From positions 124,001-188,000 of the forward strand of contig JAFFJZ010000052.1 of the NCBI GenBank assembly GCA_018340375.1: 64,000 nt of DNA, in the 5' to 3' direction. The notes beneath the pieces were generated by a model that was not told the origin of the DNA, made no database searches, and saw only the letters and a list, made by a program, of their open reading frames with translations. The position numbers and the translations under genes are program-made. Position 1 is the stretch's first letter. Every line of letters begins with the position of its first letter. Origin of the DNA: Gonatopus flavifemur (Eukaryota; Arthropoda; Insecta; Hymenoptera; Dryinidae). This document shows positions 1-10,629 of the stretch, piece by piece.

Positions 1-1099
1 CTGGTACCATCCCAGTAGCCAAATTGAAATATTTTAAGTTCATAAGAACTGATGGACCTTTGACACCTCGTAAAGATTCTACACCAGTTTCATGTGCAAT
101 CATCATATCTCTTTCAATTGACTGATCCGTTCGAATAGGATGAACTGTACAAGACACTGGATATTTTTTTTGTCCATCAATAGTGACTGTTGGGTGCTCA
201 CAAAAGGAGCATCCGAAATGACCATTAAATCTTTTCATATTTAACAACGCTGGCTTTGCGACAGAATCTACGCAACAAACCGTTGGATATATTTTACTGA
301 TGATTATTTCATTATCCAGTTTCCATTTGATACCAATCGTTGACAATTTATTTGCCTCATCTACAAATGGTTTTAAAAACATGTTCATATTAGGTTCATG
401 TTTGTGAACCCACAGGCCTGCTAAAAACGCACGCTTGAATCGTTATGTAGGTGGTAATTCGTTCAACATTATATATATTGGCCAGGTAGTTATATTACTA
501 GACTTGACTGTTTGACAACCGTCTGTGTTGAATATATAGGTGAAGTTCCACTTGGAACGTAATTTACACGAAGCTAGTTTTTTGTACATTCTTCCATCAT
601 ATATGTCTTGTACACATGCATCATCAATATTACCACGATTAAATCGATATTGAATCAGTTTTTGCATTTCTGGATCCTGCAGGAAATTTCGCAGTTGTGA
701 CCTTAAATCGAAGCTCAAAAAAAATGAGGCTTTATCAACACGGAAAGAACGATTGCAACTGTTGCATTGTAATATATCATCGCAATTCAAGTTCGAACGT
801 TTTACTACGTATCGTTGACAGTTGGAACAGAATATATGATAATTTATTTTATCATCCACTGCGAGGTATTTGTATAATCGGTATTTTGTGGTGGGGAGTT
901 TATTATCGTGGACTATCCTGTTTATTAGTTTCATCAGATCTAGAATAACCGTCCAATTCAATCCATGTTTATTCGCTAACAATAGCGTCATTATAAAAGT
1001 ATCCATAACTGTCACAGGAGTGCCCTCACATACTTCCTTGCTGAAATCTTCATTTTGGAGAATCTGTAACAAGTTGAAAGTGATATGATTATGATTCAC
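1..1099 (-). pseudogene. EnSpm/CACTA-like transposase, 3' part, broken, runs off left edge
   Basis: This is the catalytic part of a CACTA-type DNA transposase, which would cut and paste the element in the nucleus. Reading from 1099 down, the protein has two Cys pairs (CSNC and CNSC) and then the block TDG...KSS...TWPIYIMLNELPP. That block resembles the first-aspartate region of plant Tnp2-type transposases (DG...TWPVVL..NLPP). The frame then meets a TAA at 443-445 and stays open past it to position 1, with GLWVHKHEPNM, FGCSFCEHP and, near the left edge, KGPSVLMNLKYF, all typical of animal relatives of this family. The ORF starts at a GTG, and an in-frame TGA lies just upstream at 1109-1111, so it is not a true start. 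I read it as the last large exon of the gene whose upstream exons lie at 1844-4431. Family assignment is from recalled motifs. Confidence 0.72.
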
Positions 1100-1843
1100 A
1101 GTTACAGTTCATCATCTCACTTTTAAGAATTCATAATAATTTTCTAACATAATATGGATAACTGATCCAGATAGCACTTCATGCACGCAAACTTCAATTT
1201 GTGTTCCTCAAACCCGTCCAAGTAACACATACTCTTCTCAAATATGCTATGTTTATTCTGTGAATGTGAAGGGAAGGTACAAATGAAACTAATGAAAAAA
1301 GTGTATAGCACATAATTATTGAAAACAGTTTCATTCAGAGATTCTAAGCATGTTCGTAAGATTCTAAATATGTTCCAAGTACGTTCATAGCATTTTTCAC
1401 CTCTTTTCACCTCTTTTTTTTCTTGTGTTGCTTAGGTGTCGTTTGTTGCATCTCAACTAACATCCAAATATTCTCAAAAATATCGAAAATATCTCATAGA
1501 ATTTCAACACATGCCTCCCGCAACACGATAAGAATAATAATATACAATTCAAAAACAATTTGTTCCTGAAGAACGAACTGTTGAATAATGATTCAACAGA
1601 CTGATGAACTAACATAGACAGACTAATGATTTGACTGTTGATTCGATGGTCAATGATGAATAAAATGTTATCTGAGAAGTAGATGAAGACGATATGTGAT
1701 AATTTTTAAAACATCATGCCATAAAGAATCAAATTCCGCCACTTTTGATAAGTTTTTGTCCAACTGATAGTCTTGTAGCATAACATTTCGATCCACTTAT
1801 CCTTTGAAATATCAAGTACTTATGTATTAACAAGATTCTTACA
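1100..1843. other. Likely intron and unresolved last acceptor, AT-rich
   Basis: No coding region is visible. It separates the transposase catalytic exon from the last acidic exon. On the minus strand a plausible acceptor (a tract ending TTAAAAG) lies near 1120-1127, but joining there in phase 0 meets a stop at once. So either the join is degenerate or a frameshift has occurred. Confidence 0.3.
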
Positions 1844-3250
1844 TTATTGTAAATCCCTTCTTCATCACATGATTCAGTGTCGTCATCAGCGTCATCATCT
1901 AATGGATCCTGTTGAATATTGATTTATTTTATTTTTGCCATAATTGTGACATCAAAATTTCAAATTCAACGAGTCAGCATAAAAATACAATTCGCCATAC
2001 TCTCCTCAAAAACATTATGTTGTATTGAAATACTTACATCATTGTGAACTTCATCAGATAAATCAGCGTCGTTATCGGTTCTAGAAATAGCATCCTCTGA
2101 TGGTTCCTATGCAATATCAATACACTTTATAATATTTTTCATAATTTTGGCATCAAAACTGTAATTTCAATGAGTTGATAGGAAAATACACTTTGCGAAA
2201 CTTCTTTCAAAAATGTTATGTTGTATAACAAATTAATTTCAATATTAAAATACTTACATCATTGTCAGTTACTTCGTCATCAGGTGAATCATCGTCATCA
2301 TTGGCTTCAGAAATGGCACTATTTGATTGTTCCTATGTGATATTGAAATGTTTTATCATTTTTTTTATAATTGTTAAGTCAAAAGTTCAACTTCAACTTT
2401 TTTAACGAGTTAACAGACAAATATACTCGCAAGACTTTTCTAAAAAATATTATTTTATATCAAGATACTTACTTCATTGTGAAGTATTCCGTTATCAGAT
2501 GAATCGGTGTTGTTATCACCATCAGAAGCAGGATAATCTGATTGTTCCTATGCAATATCAATACAATTTGTAACTTTTTTCATCATTTTAATGGGTTCAC
2601 GAAAAAAGAAATAGTTGCAGCAACTACTCACGGAGTCGATTCTCAACCATGCACCAAAATCCACGTGCCAAAACCTGGTCCTCGTGCCATAGAGTATCGG
2701 TTTGCTCTCTCTTCCGTATGTATTGAAAACAGCTGCACTGATACTCCAGGGTACGTGGGCAAGATTTTGAAACGTGGGCGAAAGTAGTTGCAGAAACTAC
2801 TCAGTAGCCAGGATAAATTTCTCGTTAATTGGTTCAACTAACACAATAGTTGCGTCGGCAAACGTAAATACTTCGTTAGCCAGGAGGGATTTACGTTAAT
2901 TATTGAAATCACCATGTTAGTTGATGTAACCAACTGAGCAATCGCCGTAACTTCCACCAGAATCACCGTTACTTTTGTGGATGGTCAAATCAAAAATCGA
3001 CTGCTTAAGTAGTTGTTGGAACTATTCTTTTTTTTCATGTATTCTTTTTTTTATGTGTTGGGAAAAATATACTTCACAAAATTTGTCTCAAAGACATTCT
3101 TATGTTATACCAAAGTCCTTACATCATTATCAATTACTTCATCAGTAAACGCGTTATTTTTTCCGAAGACATCAGGTGCGAAATCGTCAGAATTTTCTAT
3201 AATGCTAGCGTCTTCATCTGCACTCGTGGATTCGTCAGATTGTTCCTGTA
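1838..3250 (-). repeat. Tandem exon-intron duplication, five copies
   Basis: A unit of about 200-225 bp (exon plus flanking intron) is repeated five times, with exon ends at 1909, 2106, 2332, 2547 and 3245. The introns also align: each has a CATAATT-like tract, an AACGAGT or AATGAGTT tract, and an AAAAYATTATGTT-like tract shortly before the donor. The last interval is larger because a 430-bp MITE sits in it. Without that MITE its spacing falls into line. Confidence 0.65.
2602..3034. mobile_element. MITE with about 26-bp terminal inverted repeats
   Basis: The ends are imperfect inverted repeats: AAAAAAGAAATAGTTGCAGC at the left, and AAAAAAAGAATAGTTCCAAC when the right end is read on the minus strand. 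Another copy of the terminal motif (AGTAGTTGCAGAAACTACTC) lies inside, near 2783-2803. No long ORF is present. It sits in the intron between two of the duplicated acidic exons and explains that intron's extra length. The target duplication is not clear and the superfamily is unknown. Confidence 0.5.
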
Positions 3251-3920
3251 AAACATTCATTACATCTCATTATTTTGTTCATAATTCTTATCAACGGATG
3301 ATTTACAATAGTCTAATAATAGTTTTGATTTCTCCAAGAATTCACGAAAACATATGCATTTTTCACAGCACTCCCATCGTCCTCAACAATTTTATGGACA
3401 TGTGATTGATTGTTTTTATAGGAGTGATTTGTGCATTAAAATTTCAATAAAATCTCAAAAAAGCATGCTATGAAACGTATTTGCAACCTTCATCTCAATA
3501 ACAATAATTGAATAATAAAACTGAATATATGCAAGGGAAAATTACAATCAAAGTAGCCATACCTTGGCAACTTCATCTTCCATTTCATCATATTCTTTAT
3601 GTGATATCTCTGTAGGACATCTTGTCTTGATAATCTGAGAATCGTTACTTGATTCCGAATGCTTTAAAAAAATATATAATATTACATACAGTTGCATGTA
3701 ACATGATGTACGGGGAAACAATAGTATGAACTAATAATCCATACAACACATAATATTACAGTCACATCGCAGCAATATTAAAATATTCCAGTAAGATTGC
3801 AGATATATTATTGCAATATTTGTGCTGAGTGGGAATGAATGTTTTTCAGTTATATTTGAAGGTGTGTATTTGTATTATACTGACTTTCGACATTGATTTA
3901 TGAAACCGGAATATACACAC

Positions 3921-4022
3921 TAGGGTGGTCGTTATTTTATATATAAAAAGTTTGTTTTCATTTTTTTTGTTGACAAAAAAAATGAAAACCAACTTTTTAT
4001 ATATAAAATAACGACCACCCTA
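3921..4022. mobile_element. Palindromic MITE, near-perfect 49-bp hairpin with TA ends
   Basis: Two 49-bp arms (3922-3970 and 3973-4021) are reverse complements with one mismatch and a 2-nt spacer. The ends read AGGGTGGTCGTTATTTTATA and sit between TA dinucleotides, as in Tc1/mariner-type MITEs. It lies in an intron of the transposase gene and encodes nothing. A transcript would fold into a long perfect hairpin. Confidence 0.7.
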
Positions 4023-4431
4023 ATACACACATTCACATGCAAATATATGGAATATATAAAGTATATTGATTGCATTATATGAAAAATGAAAATTATTATG
4101 AATTCAATTTACAATGTTGGAAATAATCAGCACATGAATTTTCTAATAAAATTCATACAAGTTTGTGTTGAAAATAGTGATGTGAGTGTAATGCACAAAA
4201 GTATTGTTTATCAAAATTGGAAAAACTATTTCATTTGAATGTAATTCATATGATAAAATGATAATAAATCATACTCACTGGACACTCACAAACTCTTTTA
4301 AAAGCTTGATTTCTGGTAGATAAAGTGGATCGTGGGATAACAGAATCTTGGTTAGGACGAAAATAAGGCTTATATCTGTCTCTTGGCAGTTTTTTCAATA
4401 TGTCAACAGTTTATTTATTTTCAGAACGCAT

Positions 4432-5118
4432 GCCTTTTTTCAGGAATATGGAACTAATAATTCATACACTTTTTAACTTTTTCCGTTACTTTTAATAATA
4501 AATTCGACCTACATATACTCCGATTACTTCGTTTCAAAATTTTTTGATAGATTGATGTGACAGTTGATGCCAAGGTCGTACTATTAGACGTTCACCACGA
4601 GCTGACTAATAACAAAACTGGCCAACACAAGTTTCCCGCCAAAAGGTTTGCAGCGTAGTCATTTGATATTTGCAATATATTGAAATCCCGCTATATTTTC
4701 GACGATTCTGATTGGGTCCGCCATTTTCGTATTATACCAATCAGGTCATCCAATCTAAAGTTAACGAAAGTCTATTGTAAGGATCATTATAATACTAAAA
4801 ATAATCATTGCTCTTCTAGGATTTTCAAATTAATGGAATCATAGTTTTTACGACAAAAGATATTGAATAACTGTCGAGTATATCACACAATTTGTTTGCA
4901 TCATTACTTGTTTGCTCTATCTTTCATTTTTCAATGTACTGCCGGATCACCAGAAAATTACCGTACACGCAGGTTATTAGCTGCTTCGTTCAGATCCACC
5001 CAATTGGATTTTCATCTCTCAAAGAACTAGCAAATACGCTCCTTGTACGGTAATTCATCTGACAAGCCTGCATCCGGTTTGTCGAGTTTCACTTGCGCCC
5101 TCTTTATCGTTACAGTGA
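4432..5118. promoter_or_regulatory. Intergenic region between divergent gene models
   Basis: This 0.69-kb gap separates the minus-strand transposase gene (first ATG ending at 4431) from the plus-strand gene model at 5119. Its base composition is more balanced than the flanks near 4560-4760 and 4920-5110. It would hold both promoters if both genes are expressed. I see no specific element and no TATA box I would trust. Confidence 0.3.
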
Positions 5119-6128
5119 TTGTACAGTAACCGCGGTAGTAAGGTGCATAAACACGCGGTCTTGAAAAACGTCGTTATCTTCCATAAATTCTATAAGGAAG
5201 AAAATACCGAAATTTGTATCTTGTGGAAATGCATTCCCGCGCCAGATTGGAATTCTCGCTGGAAGTGGACCTCCTTGATTTACGGAACATTCAAAATCAT
5301 GAGTTTTGCATACGTTTACTTCCCTGAAAGTAAAAGATACCAAGAAGTGAAAACGCGCTATATTGAGGACTTTGACAATGAACAGTTTGATCCTCAAGAT
5401 TCTGCTTGCGTGAAAAAAGTGCACACCTTAACATATAGAGGCCAAAGTACCAAATGTATTGTATTGCAAACTGCAGGTGAGTATGTTTAACCTCAAAATA
5501 ATTTACGTGATTTCCTTCATTCACCGTTTTACCTTATTATGACTTTTCTTATAGATACCTTGGAAAACTTAGAATCTACTATTAAATCAAAACGGATTAG
5601 AGTACCAAAATTAAATGTATCTGACTTCAAGCATGAAGCTGGGGTGAATCCTTCATTCAATGCACTCGCAAATTCCTCTCTTGAACAAATCAGGAAAAAA
5701 AGAAAGGTGCTTATTGTTTTCAAATTTTTGATAATCGTCAAATGTATAAGCAGGTAAATGAATATGGAGTTTGAAGAGGTATCAGTATAAATGTATATAG
5801 ATAATAACAAGTTTCCTTATCGATGTATTCATTCGAAAATGAATTAAGATTATTTTTTCAGTCCGCATCCAAGTAACATTTATATTATAATCGAAAACAT
5901 TGATGATATCTACATTTTAGGAATAAGGCTATATTCCAAATCTATAATACCTCGTCGAGGCAAACCGTGCTCTCATGAACAAATAAAGAAATTTATTTAA
6001 AGGTGCACTTTTAGATAGATTCCAAAACGTATAAATAAAAATGCAGACGTGATGCCCAAAACCCATTCCTCCTCGTATCAACACACATCATAATACTTTT
6101 TATGTACAAAGAGGTTACGGGTGTATGC

Positions 6129-6178
<50 letters not shown>

Positions 6179-6635
6179 GTATGTATATTGAGAAAAAGAT
6201 TTATTTATAGTTAACAAACGAATATTTGCTTATGGGGAAATAAATATTCATTCAATCGAAACTTATCACAATTGTCACAAGTGTGATTTATTCATTGCCA
6301 ACAAATGTTTATTTCTACGCTATATCATTCGTTCATTGCTAACGAAATATATTTGTCCCCAACAAATATTTATTTCCCCATAAGCAAATACACGTTTGTC
6401 AAATACAAATAAAGCTTTTTCGAGAATCATATATATGTATAACCTTATGAACATGTATAGAATCATTTCACCGGAGATGATTCTCTCTGTTCATTTGCAG
6501 AATTCTAAACAGGAAAAAACGAAATCCACCTGCGAAAATCATAATGACATAATTCGAACCCATATAAATAATGCGAAACAGACTTTTCACCAAGAAAATA
6601 GACCAGATTCTATTCATGATGATGATACAGATATA
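5119..6635 (+). CDS. Three-exon gene model, unknown function, incomplete 3' end
   Basis: The exons are 5119-5476, 5555-5706 and 6501-6635. The first ends CTGCAG before GTGAGT in phase 1, the second starts after ATAG and restores a continuous frame, and the third starts after TTTGCAG in phase 0 and ends before GTAAGT. The donor after 5706 (GTGCTT) is weak. The product, about 215 residues so far, begins MYSNRGSKVHKHAV and has a Trp-rich stretch (WKCIPAPDWNSRWKW), a basic end of exon 2 (IRKKRK) and an acidic exon 3 (HDDDTD). Its layout recalls the N-terminal halves of insect proteins encoded beside transposases, but I cannot name a family. It is transcribed away from the transposase gene, and further exons are expected. 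The MADF/BESS exons at 9899 do not join it in phase. Confidence 0.45.
6123..6190. repeat. TA/TG-type microsatellite
   Basis: A run of alternating A and T with a few G interruptions, followed by ATGTATGTATAT. It lies in the second intron of the plus-strand gene model. A similar (TA)n tract occurs at 36221-36256. Confidence 0.9.
6213..6399. mobile_element. MITE with about 38-bp inverted repeats in an intron
   Basis: The left end (ACAAACGAATATTTGCTTAT, continuing GGGGAAATAAATATT) is matched on the opposite strand by the right end (GACAAACGTGTATTTGCTTA, then GGGGAAATAAATATT). The interior holds a second imperfect inverted pair around CATTGCCAACAAATG. No ORF is present. It lies in intron 2 of the 5119-6635 gene model. 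The superfamily is not clear. Confidence 0.5.
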
Positions 6636-7796
6636 GTAAGTATGAATAGTCCTAATAATGTGAGAATTTTGTATGCATCAAAATTTCTTCGTATGTGCCG
6701 GATTATTCATAACTTGAAGGAGTATCCTGATCAGATGTGTCAAATATTTGAAATCCCTATTTGGATAGAAAATACATGTTTGTATATTTCACATTCAAAT
6801 GGGTTTTTGTGACCTACTTGAATGTAAAAAATGGATGTAAAGTATGCCCAATTTATATTTTCCTCATTCGAATATAGAGTTGATGGAACTCATTTACAAT
6901 TTGTATTTCAAATAGGTTTTGAGCACTATTTTGCATTTCCTATTTAAAATATCAATTTTTCGCTCTCAACATTTTTTTTGTAAAGTACATGAATTGTGTT
7001 ATAATATATCTTCAAATGTTCCAAACGTGAATTGCAATGTACTATAATATTGGATGCTCAGTGGAATTCAATATATATTTTTGGAATGTGTGGCGTTTAC
7101 TGTCAACGTATTGAAGAGTCCAAATCAATTTTCCGGTGCGATTATGTGAAATTTTCAGCAAGGAATCAGAGTTGAAATAATCAGTTGGAATCAGTGTTGA
7201 AAAGAATATGAAAATGTTCCCAAAAATTTCCCCCAAACGGCGTGCACTCTAGCATCTCGTGAAATTGTTGAAAAAACAAAAGGAAAATTTGTCAAGCTCA
7301 TGAATGTAATTTTTCAGATATATCCGAAACATCAATTATTCTGTCAGAAAAAATTGTAATAATCACGGTTTGAAAAAAATCGTTTCTTGCATAGATTGTT
7401 GATATTTTTTGATTCGTGAAAACTCTATTTTGAATGGAATTCTCCGTTCCGAGTTAAGGAATACATCCAAGGGATTCAATGATCTCCAATTTGCAATCAA
7501 AGTTATTATGATCCTGCAAGAATTTTTTGAGTTATACTGCACGCTGCAATTTCCGACGACACTTTAACATTTTTTGCAATACTTCACGTAAACTTTCATG
7601 AGATTACACCGGAAAATTAATTTGAATTCTCCAACATGTGACCAATGAATGCTGAAAATTGCATAGTTTAAAAAACAATTCACAAAAGTGCTCATTTCTT
7701 ATTCTATATACCAGGGTACAATATTAATTCCTGAAATAATACATTCATATTCCAAAGGCTATCAATTCCAATCATGTGAATGAAATTTTCAACATA
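6636..7796. other. AT-rich non-coding stretch
   Basis: I see no convincing exon, RNA gene or element here. Any further exons of the gene at 5119, or the first part of the MADF domain expected before 9899, would have to lie here or have been lost. Confidence 0.5.
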
Positions 7797-9829
7797 CAGG
7801 GTGGGGCATTTAAAGTGTCGCGGGCGTTTTTTCCAAAAATAAAATGAGATACGAGAAAATTTTTCGGACAAAAATTGTAGGGTATCGAGGGGGACATCCG
7901 ATGGTGGCCTTGGCTTTGACCTCAAATCTCATCTTCAAGGGCATTCTGAGGTCAACTCTTGTTTTTGAAATAGCATCTCATATTTTTTACTGCAGATTTG
8001 GATTCTAGGTCAAAAACCAAGAAACTTTTGTCTGAACCATTTTCCAGAAATCCGCAAAGATGGCGCTCTAATCGATATTGTTCCATACAGAATCTGACAT
8101 TAGAATAACTCGAAAACGAAGGGTTTTGGAGGAGAATGTTTCGGACAAAAGTTGTCTGATTCCAAGGGGGACCCCTTGAACTGAAACGGAGGTGATGGGG
8201 TATAACAGACAAAACACAACATATTTCAATCGTCTACATCACTTGGATAATTTTAATGCAGTAGATGCTCAAAATGATGGCCTTCGACTTCAATACACAT
8301 TTCAAAACGTTTTACAAAAGATTGCTGAACTCGTGCTAAAATATCTTCATTGATGCTCGCGCATGCATTGATGATTGGTTGACGCATATTCTCAGGTGTA
8401 GTCGGTGCTTGTTGATAAACTGTATCTTTTATGTATCCCCATAAAAAAAAATCTGGAGAACTAAGATCCGGAGAACGGGCAGGCCAATGAACTGGTCCAC
8501 GACGTCCTATCCATCGTCCAGGATAATCTTTGTCCAATATTTCTCGAGCTGTGACTGCATAATGGGATGGACAACCATCGTGTTGATACCACATATTCAA
8601 TCGTTCCTGAATAGGTATGTCTTCAAGTAATGTTGGAAGTACTTGATCTAAGAAATGTCTGTACTTCTCTCCATTCAGCGTATCTGCAATGAAGTACGGT
8701 CCAATTACTCGAGATCGAAAAATACCACACCAAACATTCACAGCCCATTGTCTTTGATGCTCTACTTGACGTAACCATCTTGGATTTTCTGTCGCCCAGT
8801 AATGCATATTATGTCGATTTACTTCACCATGATTGGTGTACGTCGAATCATCAGAAAATAATATGTTGATGAAAGTTGTTATTGTGCATTTGCGCTAGAC
8901 CCCATCGACAAAACTGTACACGATTTTCGAAATCATCACCGTGAAGGTCTTGATGCAAACAAATGTGATACGGATGGAATTTGTGACGTTTCAGTATTCG
9001 AAGGACACTTCTTCGAGAAATTCCCGAATGGAGTTCAATTTCACGAGAGCTCACGTGTGGATTATTGCCTACTGCAGCTAGTACATTAACTTCCGCATTT
9101 TCTCCGCTAACAGTTCTCATTCGATGTCGTTTTTCCCTTGTAACACTTCCCGTTTCTGAGAATAATTTTGTAATGCGTTGAAAATACCTAATGGATGGCG
9201 TTGTTCTTCCAAGAAATCGTTCTGCATACAAGTCATATGCTTGTCTGGGGTTCTTATGCACTCCACCGTCAATGTAGATCATATCGATATTTTCAGAAAC
9301 CGTGTATCGGATATCCATGATTTTCAATTTGTCATAAACCAAGTAATAATCAAATGTAACTGACAAACTGACTTTCAAAATCGTGAATTTTCACTGAACC
9401 CCGTCGTTTGTTTACATCGCGTGAGCTCTGAATGGTGGTAATGTAGACGATTGAAATGTGTTGTGTATTGACAACTTTTGTACGAAACATTCTTTTGCAA
9501 GACCCTCCGTTTTCGAGTTATTCGAATGTCAGATTCAAAATGGAACAATATCGATTAGAGCGCCATTTTTGCGGATTTCAGGAAAATGGTTCAGACAAAA
9601 GTTTCTTGGTTTTTGACCTAGAATCCAAATCTGCAGTAAAAAATATGAGATGCTATTTAAAAAACAAGAGTTGATCTCAGAATGCCCTTGAAGATGAGAT
9701 TTGAGGTCAAAGCCAAGGCCACCATCGGATGTCCCCCTCGATACCCTACAACTTTTGTCCGAAAAATTTTCTCGTATCTCACTTTATTTTTGGAAAAAAC
9801 GCCCGCGACACTCCAAATGCCCCACCCTG
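7797..9829 (-). mobile_element. DD41D (rosa-like) Tc1/mariner element with long inverted repeats
   Basis: The element is 2033 bp and flanked by TA (7795-7796 and 9830-9831). The termini read CAGGGTGGGGCATTT and its reverse complement. The inverted repeats are unusually long: 7797-8239 at the left and 9441-9829 at the right, the left carrying about 55 extra bases. A transposase is encoded on the minus strand at 8253-9378. Both ends and the target duplication are preserved, so it could be moved in trans by a related transposase. A related element lies at 47055-49017. Confidence 0.85.
8253..9378 (-). pseudogene. DD41D transposase, one frameshift
   Basis: This is a DDE/D transposase of the IS630-Tc1-mariner superfamily. 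The N-terminal part (8851-9378) carries a helix-turn-helix region (SSREIELHSGISRRSVLRIL). The C-terminal part (8253-8807) carries VNVWCG, QHDGCPSHYA and SPDLSSPDFFLWG. Counting from the Asp of QHDG to the Asp of SPDFF gives 41 intervening residues, so this is DD41D. The first catalytic Asp lies in FSDDSTY, encoded between the two ORFs near 8840-8850. A single-base indel at about 8850-8870 breaks the frame just before it, and no other stop is seen. The total is about 370 residues, a normal length. Confidence 0.85.
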
Positions 9830-9898
9830 TATAAGATCATAATACGATATATGATTTTATGTCCAATTTTAACATTTAATCGAATGTTGTGTCATTAG

Positions 9899-10629
9899 AT
9901 CATTCTGCGGACGTAGCTGCTTGTAAGAAGAAACGGAAAAATCTTGAAGATAGTCATGCTCGGATCATAGCAGCAGAAAAGAAATCACAACGAAGTGGAT
10001 CTGGGGCTTCGAGGAAATCCGAATGGCCATACTACGACAAAATGCGGTTCATCAGAAATGATATGGATTGTGGAAAGTATTTACCATTATTTTCATAATA
10101 CCAATCAAGTAAATAACCCAACAGACATAACGTCTAAAACTCCGCGTTGCAAAAGATATCAGATATCTGAAAGACGTCTTATGTAACATTTTTCGCGGAG
10201 TTTTAGACGTTGTGTTTGTTGGGATGGTTTAAAATTGATTCAAACAGTATTCTGGATATCGTTTGATTTTATATTCAGAATGGTGGAGTTGTAGGATATG
10301 GTCAATCTTAAGCCACTTCATTTGGATGAGTTCTTGTCAATGTGTAACAATTTGATATCAAATTTGTGTTTCTTTTTTTGTTTTCACAGGACCATATCAA
10401 ACATACCTCAAATTGAGTTACCAGAAGAAGACCCGACATTTGTCCAAATAATAATGGCACCGCGTCTACCAATATTTTGGGAAAAATAGTAGATGCTATA
10501 GCTGCACCAGTCGTCCTCCCAGAACCACAAGAGAAAGACGGAGTTGAAAGTTACTTACAACTGTTGGGATTATATTTGAGATCAATTCCCTCAGATGATG
10601 TGAGGAGGAAATTGTGTTTTAGTATTTGA
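9899..10629 (+). pseudogene. MADF/BESS-type DNA-binding protein, 3' exons, frameshifted
   Basis: The exon at 9899-10076 (after ATTAG, ending GGAAA before GTATTT) encodes the last part of a MADF-like domain (CKKKRKNLEDSHARI) and the typical linker SGSGASRKSEWPYYDKMRF. The exon at 10390-10629 (after TTCACAG) joins in phase to give KTISNIPQIELPEEDP. It needs a one-base shift near 10440 to continue as NNNGTASTNILGKIVDAIAA and a C-terminal BESS-like helix (ESYLQLLGLYLRSIPSDDVR), ending at a TGA at 10627-10629. MADF/BESS proteins bind DNA and act as transcriptional regulators, and many insect copies derive from transposon genes. The start of the MADF domain is missing upstream, where the DD41D element ends. 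Confidence 0.6.
10117..10223. mobile_element. Palindromic MITE in the MADF/BESS intron
   Basis: The left arm CCCAACAGACATAACGTCTA (continuing AAACTCCGCG) pairs with the right arm, whose reverse complement begins CCCAACAAACACAACGTCTA. The arms are about 30 bp in a 107-bp unit with no coding capacity. It lies between the two MADF/BESS exons. Confidence 0.6.

Larger units (their letters stand above)
1844..4431 (-). pseudogene. 5' exons of EnSpm-like transposase gene: seven phase-0 acidic or basic exons
   Basis: Minus-strand exons flanked by GT-AG signals can be read at 4279-4431 (51 codons), 3563-3661 (33), 3123-3245 (41), 2473-2547 (25), 2258-2332 (25), 2038-2106 (23) and about 1844-1909 (22). 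Every one is a multiple of three and starts and ends in phase 0. The first exon is basic (LKKLPRDRYKPYFRP) and has a TAA at codon 7 after the only ATG (4429-4431). The start may therefore be lost, or lie further downstream. The other exons are rich in Asp, Glu and Ser. The last five share an EQS/EPS beginning and an HND/DND/HNE/YNN end, so they are tandem copies of one exon. They lead towards the catalytic exon at 1-1099. Function is inferred from that linkage; the acidic part matches no domain I know. Confidence 0.55.

Noticed and set aside
3013..3405. Plus-strand ORF of 130 residues, hydrophobic start
   Set aside because: It overlaps the acidic exon at 3123-3245 on the other strand and a T-rich intron. 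The hydrophobic part comes from poly(T).
5110..5424. Minus-strand ORF of 104 residues
   Set aside because: It is opposite an exon with good splice signals, and no independent evidence supports it.
9456..9898. Plus-strand ORFs that resemble minus ORFs at 7704-8212
   Set aside because: The resemblance comes from the DD41D inverted repeats; these are not genes.
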